Under the pieces are notes generated by a model. It was not told the origin of the DNA. It made no database searches and worked only from the letters and a program-made list of their open reading frames with translations. A stretch of DNA of 64,000 nt from JARFPW01 sp035464655 (GTDB taxonomy: Bacteria > Gemmatimonadota > Gemmatimonadetes > Palauibacterales > Palauibacteraceae). A program made the position numbers and the translations under genes. Numbering within the stretch: the first letter of the stretch is position 1; every line of letters starts with the position of its first letter. Of the stretch, positions 59,714 through 64,000 are shown in pieces. The DNA is taken from positions 1-64,000 of the forward strand of contig DATHRZ010000077.1 of NCBI GenBank assembly GCA_035464655.1. Reading direction: 5' to 3'.

Positions 59714-60232
59714 ATGAACTGGGAATACCTTCACCTGATCAGCCATCCGTTTGCGATCGTGCTGCCGATCGCGGGCGCCGCCGTCGGCCTGGCCGGCTGG
59801 ATCGCCGGGCGCGAGGAGATGGAGCGCTGGGGCGTCCTGGCCGTGCTGCTGGGTGGTGCGGCCGCCGTCCCGAGCTACTTCACCGGCATCGCGGCGGCCG
59901 ACGATGTCACGCAGCGCATCTTCATCACGCCGTCGGTCGTGCAGACCCACCGTACGTGGGCGACCTGGGCGGCCGTGCTGCTCGCCACGGCGGCGATCTT
60001 CGCCGGCTACTCGATCGCCCAGCCGCGCGAACGACGGCTCCGGCGCTTCGTGCTGCTCGTGGCCTCGGGCGCGGCCCTGCTCACGGGGCTCGCCGCCTAC
60101 CGCGGCGGGATGATCGAGCACGGGCCCGAGGCGCGGTCGGCCGAGACGCAGGCAGCGCCCGATGTGCAGGCAGCGCCCGATGTGGCGCCGACGACCGAGC
60201 CTGATGACTCCCCACGCGAGAATTCGCCATGA
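59714..60232 (+). CDS. DUF2231-like membrane protein
   Basis: A 172-residue protein with four hydrophobic helices: ISHPFAIVLPIAGAAVGLAGW, GVLAVLLGGAAAVPSYFTGIA, a WATWAAVLLATAAIFAGYS helix, and FVLLVASGAALLTGLAAYRG. The N-terminal HPF and the G(I/E)-rich second helix match DUF2231 proteins, which are often heme-linked or of unknown role. A repeated AAPDV tail ends the protein. ATG 59714 is the first start at the conserved part. It overlaps the thioesterase start (ATGA), so they are co-translated. Confidence 0.72.
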   Translation: MNWEYLHLISHPFAIVLPIAGAAVGLAGWIAGREEMERWGVLAVLLGGAAAVPSYFTGIAAADDVTQRIFITPSVVQTHRTWATWAAVLLATAAIFAGYSIAQPRERRLRRFVLLVASGAALLTGLAAYRGGMIEHGPEARSAETQAAPDVQAAPDVAPTTEPDDSPRENSP

Positions 60233-60777
60233 CCGACCCACGCGTGATCCCCGGACTGCCCGTCGAAGTGGGCTCGGGCCTCGAAGAAGCCCGCTCCGTG
60301 GCCAACTCGCAGGCGACGCTCACCCAGCTCATGTCGCCCGGCGACGCGAATCTGTGGGGGAACGTGTTCGGCGGCGTCATCCTCGCCCTGGTCGACAAGG
60401 TGGCGTGGATCAGCGCCGCCCGGCACTGCGAGAACCCGTGCGTGACGGCCAGCTTCGACCAGGTCGACTTCCGCTCGCCGATCGAGATCGGCGAAGTCGT
60501 GACCCTCAAGGCGTCGATCAACACGGTCGGACGCACGTCGATGGAGATCGGCGTGCGGGTCGAGGCCGAGCACGTGCACGGCGGTGGAAGACGCCACACG
60601 AACTCGTGCTACGTGACGATGGTGGCGATCGACGAGGAGTTCTGTCCGATACCCGTGCCCCGGCTGTCGATCGAGACCGAGGAGCAGTATCGGCGCTACC
60701 AGGACGCCGAGGAGCGACGGCGAGCGCGCCTCGCGCTGGCGGAGGAGCGGCGCAAGCGGCGGGCGCTGGACGGCTGA
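60229..60777 (+). CDS. Hotdog-fold acyl-CoA thioesterase
   Basis: A 182-residue thioesterase of the YciA/BACH type. TLTQLMSPGDANLWGNVFGGVILALVDK, interrupted here only by line length in the protein, holds the Asn/Gly-Gly and Asp catalytic positions: GNVFGG and LVDKVAW. VTASFDQVDFRSPIEIGEVV is the central strand region. The C-terminus is a charged helix (EERRRARLALAEERRKRR). It hydrolyses acyl-CoA; chain length cannot be told. It overlaps the DUF2231-like gene by four bases. Confidence 0.9.
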   Translation: MTDPRVIPGLPVEVGSGLEEARSVANSQATLTQLMSPGDANLWGNVFGGVILALVDKVAWISAARHCENPCVTASFDQVDFRSPIEIGEVVTLKASINTVGRTSMEIGVRVEAEHVHGGGRRHTNSCYVTMVAIDEEFCPIPVPRLSIETEEQYRRYQDAEERRRARLALAEERRKRRALDG

Positions 60778-60786
60778 GCGAACTGC

Positions 60787-60939
60787 CTAAAGCAACTGCA
60801 CCAGCAGGAAGAATACGAGCGTAGCCGCGCACATCGCGGCGCACTGCCCGACGATCTGCAGGGGCGGCATCTTCGCCAGCACGCCGAGGAGGATTGCCAC
60901 GGCCAGGGTCGTCGCCAGCAGGATCAGCAGCACGGTCAT
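60787..60939 (-). CDS. Small two-helix membrane protein (50 aa)
   Basis: ATG at 60939 opens 50 codons ending in TAG at 60787-60789. GAGG lies seven bases upstream. The protein is two hydrophobic helices, MTVLLILLATTLAVAILLGV and, after a short turn with KMPPLQIVG, QCAAMCAATLVFFLLVQLL. It has two Cys and almost no charge. It is on the same strand as, and 69 bases after, sdaAA and may be the last gene of that operon. No family is recognised. The pattern is too regular for noncoding DNA. Confidence 0.62.
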   Translation of the reverse strand: MTVLLILLATTLAVAILLGVLAKMPPLQIVGQCAAMCAATLVFFLLVQLL

Positions 60940-61008
60940 CCGTTGTCCTCGTTAGTTCGAATTCGAGTTCATACGTCGGGTTCGGCGGCACTGCGCGCCG
61001 AATCTACG

Positions 61009-61938
61009 TCACGAAGGCCCGAAGCGCTTCGTCTCCTCGCCCTCGGTGCGGCCCTTCCGCTGAAGCTGCACGAGCTCGTGCATGCCGGCGCGTTCGGCGA
61101 TCTCCTGGCCGGCCGGCGTGGCGGCGAGTCCGCCGAGCGCCGTCTCGCGGTACCGCACGTCCATCTTGCGACCCACCTCGCCCATCACGTCGATCACCTG
61201 GTCGACCGGCACCGGGAAATCGAGCCCGGCGAGCGCCATCTCGGCGGCCGCAATCGCGTTGACGGCGCCCGTCGCGTTGCGGTAGGCGCAGGGAATCTCT
61301 ACGAGGCCGGCGATCGGGTCGCAGATCAGGCCGAGCATGCCCTGAAGCGTGAGCGCGACCGCCGTGCCCACCTGCTCCGGCGTGCCGCCCTCGAGCCAGG
61401 TAACGGCTCCCGCCGACATCGCGGCGGCGCTGCCCGTTTCCGCCTGGCAGCCGCCGCCCGCTCCGGCGATCGAGGCGCGCTCCGCGATCACGGCGCCGAC
61501 GCCACCCGCCACGAGCATCGCGTCGACGAGTTGCGCCTCGGTCCAGCCGCGCTCGTCGGCCAGCGCGAGCAGCACGGCCGGAACGACGCCCGCAGCCCCT
61601 GCCGTCGGCGCGGCCATGATCAGCCCCATGCGGGCGTTCACCTCGAGCGTGGCGATGGCGCGGGCGAGAACGTCGGTGAAGCGGGGCCCGAGCAGCCGCG
61701 GCCCGTCGGCGACGAGTCGGCGCGCGCGGCCGCCGGTCAGACCCGACGGACTCGGCTCGTCGCTCTCGAGGCCCTCGGCCACCGCCTGGCGCATGACGCC
61801 CAGCGCCTCGGCGATGCGCGCGCGAATCCGCTCCTCGCTCACGCCGGTCTCCTTGATCTCGACGCGGAGAACGGCCGTCGGAAGATCGATGTCTGCCGAT
61901 GAGGCAGCCTCGAACCAGTCGTTGATTGATCTATACAT
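61009..61938 (-). CDS. sdaAA: L-serine dehydratase, alpha (Fe-S) subunit
   Basis: A 309-residue subunit of the oxygen-sensitive [4Fe-4S] L-serine dehydratase, which converts serine to pyruvate and ammonia. The cluster Cys residues lie in GAGGGCQAETGSAAAMSAG and LGLICDPIAGLVEIPCAYRN. TAGAAGVVPAVLLAL is another family motif. The protein is split from the beta subunit as in Bacillus and many other bacteria. It has its own promoter region with the block shared with pruA, 64 bases upstream. Confidence 0.95.
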   Translation of the reverse strand: MYRSINDWFEAASSADIDLPTAVLRVEIKETGVSEERIRARIAEALGVMRQAVAEGLESDEPSPSGLTGGRARRLVADGPRLLGPRFTDVLARAIATLEVNARMGLIMAAPTAGAAGVVPAVLLALADERGWTEAQLVDAMLVAGGVGAVIAERASIAGAGGGCQAETGSAAAMSAGAVTWLEGGTPEQVGTAVALTLQGMLGLICDPIAGLVEIPCAYRNATGAVNAIAAAEMALAGLDFPVPVDQVIDVMGEVGRKMDVRYRETALGGLAATPAGQEIAERAGMHELVQLQRKGRTEGEETKRFGPS

Positions 61939-61979
61939 GGTAGTGACGCCCTGGGCTCGGTTCCGGGATTCGCCTTATG

Positions 61980-62014
61980 TCGTCTGGCGTCCCCTCTAAT
62001 TGTACACATGTACG
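61980..62014 (-). promoter_or_regulatory. Operator/promoter block upstream of sdaAA, shared with pruA
   Basis: On the minus strand the block starts CGTACATGTGTACA and ends GACGCCAGACGA. The core inverted repeat GTACA-CA-TGTAC is at 62002-62013. TACAAT, one mismatch from the -10 consensus, begins within the core, so a bound protein would touch the promoter. Compared with the block at 14117-14150 the 14-mer core is identical and the downstream GACGCC-GACGA stretch differs by one base, with a one-base insertion between. Confidence 0.65.
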
Positions 62015-62067
62015 GCCAGAAGGGCCGGGAGGGTGACACCTAATCCGGACGGCCGTCCGGCCCGGGT

Positions 62068-62736
62068 TCACGCGTTCAGCTGGTGGACGTTGCGAATCCA
62101 GTGCGCCCAGGGCTTCGCGGCGAGTTCGTCCAGCAGGTCGGGCGGGACCTCTGCGTCGGTTTCGATGGTCATCATCGCCTTCTCGCCCCGCCCCGTCCGG
62201 TCGACCCGGATCGTGGCGAGATTGAGCCCGCGACGGGCGATCATTCCCGTGATTTCCGCCACCGTGCCGGGCACATCGTCGGCCTGCACGACGACCGTCG
62301 GCAGGGAGCCCGACAGGTCGACCGGGAAACCGTCGATGCGCTGAATCCGAATCCGGCCGCCGCCGATCGAGCAGCCGATCATCGTGATCCGATCGTCGCC
62401 GCGGAGCACGTCGAAGCGGGCCGAGTTCGGGTGCGCGTCCTCGCCCAGATCCAGCGTCTCGAACGTGACGTCGAGACCCGCCTGCTCGGCCGCCGAGGCG
62501 GCGTCGCGGATGCGCGGGTCGTCGGGTCGGTAGCCCAGCAGGCCGCCCGTGATCGCGATCTTCGTCCCGTGGCCGTCGCCGGTCATCGCGAAGCTGCCGT
62601 GCAGGCCGATCCGGGCGGAATCGGGCACCCCGCCGATGATCGCCTGCACCACGTATCCGAGGCGGGCGGCGCCGGCCGTGTGCGAGCTCGACGGCCCGAC
62701 CATGCGGGGCCCGAGGATGTCGAACAGGCCGGTCAC
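62068..62736 (-). CDS. sdaAB: L-serine dehydratase, beta subunit (ACT domain)
   Basis: A 222-residue subunit. GPRMVGPSSSHTAGAARLG at the N-terminus is the serine/allosteric-site motif of the family. The C-terminal 75 residues form an ACT domain (LPTVVVQADDVPGTVAEITGMI). GTG 62736 has AGGAG upstream. It precedes sdaAA by 129 bases that contain the shared operator, so sdaAA can be expressed from its own promoter as well as by read-through. Confidence 0.94.
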   Translation of the reverse strand: MTGLFDILGPRMVGPSSSHTAGAARLGYVVQAIIGGVPDSARIGLHGSFAMTGDGHGTKIAITGGLLGYRPDDPRIRDAASAAEQAGLDVTFETLDLGEDAHPNSARFDVLRGDDRITMIGCSIGGGRIRIQRIDGFPVDLSGSLPTVVVQADDVPGTVAEITGMIARRGLNLATIRVDRTGRGEKAMMTIETDAEVPPDLLDELAAKPWAHWIRNVHQLNA

Positions 62737-62746
62737 AGGACTCTCC

Positions 62747-63490
62747 TCACGCCACGGACTCGGTAAACGCCAGCCGACCGCCCGCCTCGACCTCGGTTTC
62801 GAGGTGCGTCGGCGTGTCGAACGCCCGCGCGAATGCCCGTGCGACGAGGGGTCGCACGACGTCGCGCTCTGCGTCGCCACCCTCGGCCTCGACGCACGTC
62901 ATCCGCACGTCGTCGATCCCGCACGGCACGATCCAGCCGAATCCGGCCACGGCTTCGGGCGTGAGGTTGAGGGCGAACCCGTGCCAGGTCACCCAGCGAC
63001 TGACGTGTACGCCGATCGATGCGATCTTCCGGGCCTCACCCGCGGCGCGCGCCGCCGGGTCGACCGCGGCCGACGCATCGCCGACCCACACGCCCGTGAG
63101 CTCCGGAACGCGGAACGCCCTGATGCCGAGGTCACCGAGCGCGACGATCACGACCTCCTCGAGGCGCCGCAGATACCAGTGAAGGTCCTTCCGGTAGCCC
63201 GTCAGGTCGAGAATCGGATAGGCGACGAGCTGACCGGGCCCGTGGTAGGTGACGTCCCCTCCGCGCTCGATCTCGACCCGGTCGACGCCGGCGGCGGCGA
63301 GCGCCTCGGGCGTCGCGACGACGTGGCTGGCGTCCGAAGCGCGGCCCAGGGTGACGACGGGCGCATGCTCGAGCAGGAGGACGAGGTCGTGGTCGAGTTC
63401 GCCGTCGATTCGGGCGCGTGCCAGCACGCGCTGCCAACCGAGCCCCGCCCGGTAAGGGACGCGGCTCGCCACGGGGACGACGTGAATCAC
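62747..63490 (-). CDS. lipB: Octanoyltransferase LipB
   Basis: A 247-residue enzyme that moves octanoyl groups from ACP to lipoyl domains, the first step of lipoate synthesis. Signature segments are RGGDVTYHGPGQLVAYPI and the catalytic Lys and Cys in ARKIASIGVHVSRWVTWHG and WIVPCGIDDVRMT. GTG 63490 overlaps the lpd stop (GTGA). The link with lpd makes sense: both serve lipoate-dependent dehydrogenases. It ends ten bases before sdaAB starts. Confidence 0.95.
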   Translation of the reverse strand: MIHVVPVASRVPYRAGLGWQRVLARARIDGELDHDLVLLLEHAPVVTLGRASDASHVVATPEALAAAGVDRVEIERGGDVTYHGPGQLVAYPILDLTGYRKDLHWYLRRLEEVVIVALGDLGIRAFRVPELTGVWVGDASAAVDPAARAAGEARKIASIGVHVSRWVTWHGFALNLTPEAVAGFGWIVPCGIDDVRMTCVEAEGGDAERDVVRPLVARAFARAFDTPTHLETEVEAGGRLAFTESVA

Positions 63491-64000
63491 GTGTGGATGG
63501 CGCGTCCCATCGTCGCGAACGCGGCTTCCATCACGGCCTCGGCCATGCTCGGGTGGGCGTGGGCGTGTGCCGCGATCTCCTCGACCGTCGACTCGAGAGC
63601 CCGCGCCATCCCGGCCTCGGCGATCAGCTCGCTCACGTTGTGCCCGATCATATGGACCCCGAGCACCTCGCCGTACTTCGCGTCGGCGACGATCTTCACG
63701 AAGCCCTCGCTGTGGCCCGCCGTCAAGGCGCGCCCGTGCGCGCTGAGGGGATACTTGCCGACCTTCACCTCGTGGCCGGCTTCCTTCGCCTGCTCCTCGG
63801 TCAGCCCGATCGTCGCGACCTCCGGGTGGCAGTAGCCGACGCTCGGGATGTTGTCGTAGCGCATCGGATGCTCCGCGGCGCCCGCGATCTTCTCGGCGGC
63901 CACGATCCCCTCGTGCGAGCCCTTGTGCGCGAGCATCGGTTCGCCCGCCACGTCGCCGATCGCGTAGATCCCCTCGACGTTGGTGGCGCACCACTCGTCG
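63487..64000 (-). CDS. lpd: Dihydrolipoamide dehydrogenase, C-terminal part
   Basis: The frame runs off the right edge of the window; about 171 C-terminal residues are seen. They include the FAD-binding YAIGDVAGEPMLAHKG end, the dimerisation-domain start SVGYCHPEVATIGLTEEQAKEAG, and the catalytic His-Glu in HAHPSMAEAVMEA. It is E3 of 2-oxoacid dehydrogenase or glycine-cleavage complexes. The N-terminal disulfide motif lies outside the window, so identity with other members of the family (for example mercuric reductase) is excluded only by the C-terminal motif and by lipB next door. Confidence 0.92.
   Translation of the reverse strand, partial: DEWCATNVEGIYAIGDVAGEPMLAHKGSHEGIVAAEKIAGAAEHPMRYDNIPSVGYCHPEVATIGLTEEQAKEAGHEVKVGKYPLSAHGRALTAGHSEGFVKIVADAKYGEVLGVHMIGHNVSELIAEAGMARALESTVEEIAAHAHAHPSMAEAVMEAAFATMGRAIHT

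Noticed and set aside
1..64000. CRISPR array, prophage, toxin-antitoxin or restriction system
   Set aside because: No spaced direct repeats, no cas, integrase, capsid, toxin or methylase motif was found; the accessory content is limited to the 187 bp element.

Overview
This 64 kb window is GC-rich DNA from a Gram-negative bacterium. TolC-type and OprP-type outer-membrane proteins, many lipoproteins and an RND efflux system show an outer membrane. Start codons are often GTG and once probably TTG, and genes are packed with ATGA/GTGA overlaps. The mix of genes (ALDH4A1-type P5C dehydrogenase, hyp genes with a second HypC and a SIS protein, a split PaaD, FabL-like reductase, OprP porins flanking pst) fits Gemmatimonadota or a close relative. 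That is inference; no rRNA or marker gene here proves it.

Layout. 1-1344: 3' end of an S9 peptidase and a convergent CBS protein. 1891-9521: a complete histidine operon, hisG-D-C-PHP phosphatase-B-H-A-F/I/E, preceded by a histidine-rich leader peptide and an attenuator. 9529-14069 (minus): pruA plus a ring-epoxidase set paaA-paaD-paaB-paaC-Zn ribbon. 14354-18574: Mn-type superoxide dismutase, two secreted proteins, an aldo-keto reductase and a DUF892-like protein. 18613-26464 (minus): hypF-C-C2-D-E-A-B, a SIS protein and a nickel permease, with no hydrogenase structural gene in view. 26643-29486: a Cys-rich protein, a small membrane protein, a nitrilase/FabL-like pair and a DUF2892 protein. 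29540-38705 (minus): histidine kinase, NtrC-type regulator, TolC, membrane-fusion protein, RND pump and PII-like protein. 38858-42496 (minus): archease, RtcB and an NhaC antiporter.

43047-54098: phosphate block. Three small unknown genes, phoB, phoR, a Pho-box-like triple repeat, an OprP-type porin, pstSCAB and phoU; convergent to it a second porin and a CPBP protease. A 187 bp element with 32 bp inverted ends sits exactly between pstA and pstB. 54200-59171: glutamine-dependent NAD synthetase, and a periplasmic binding lipoprotein translationally coupled to a hybrid histidine kinase. 59459-59531: tRNA-Glu(CTC) with its own promoter. 59714-64000: a DUF2231-like membrane protein, a hotdog thioesterase, a 50-residue membrane protein, split L-serine dehydratase, lipB and the end of lpd.

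Main points of interest: (1) the his leader with six His codons and a fully drawable 1:2 / 2:3 / 3:4 attenuator; (2) the HisF-HisI-HisE triple fusion; (3) a 34-35 bp block shared by the promoters of pruA-paa and sdaAA, which may tie amino-acid catabolic operons to one regulator; (4) the MITE-like element in pst; (5) the split PaaD; (6) the stand-alone hyp set.
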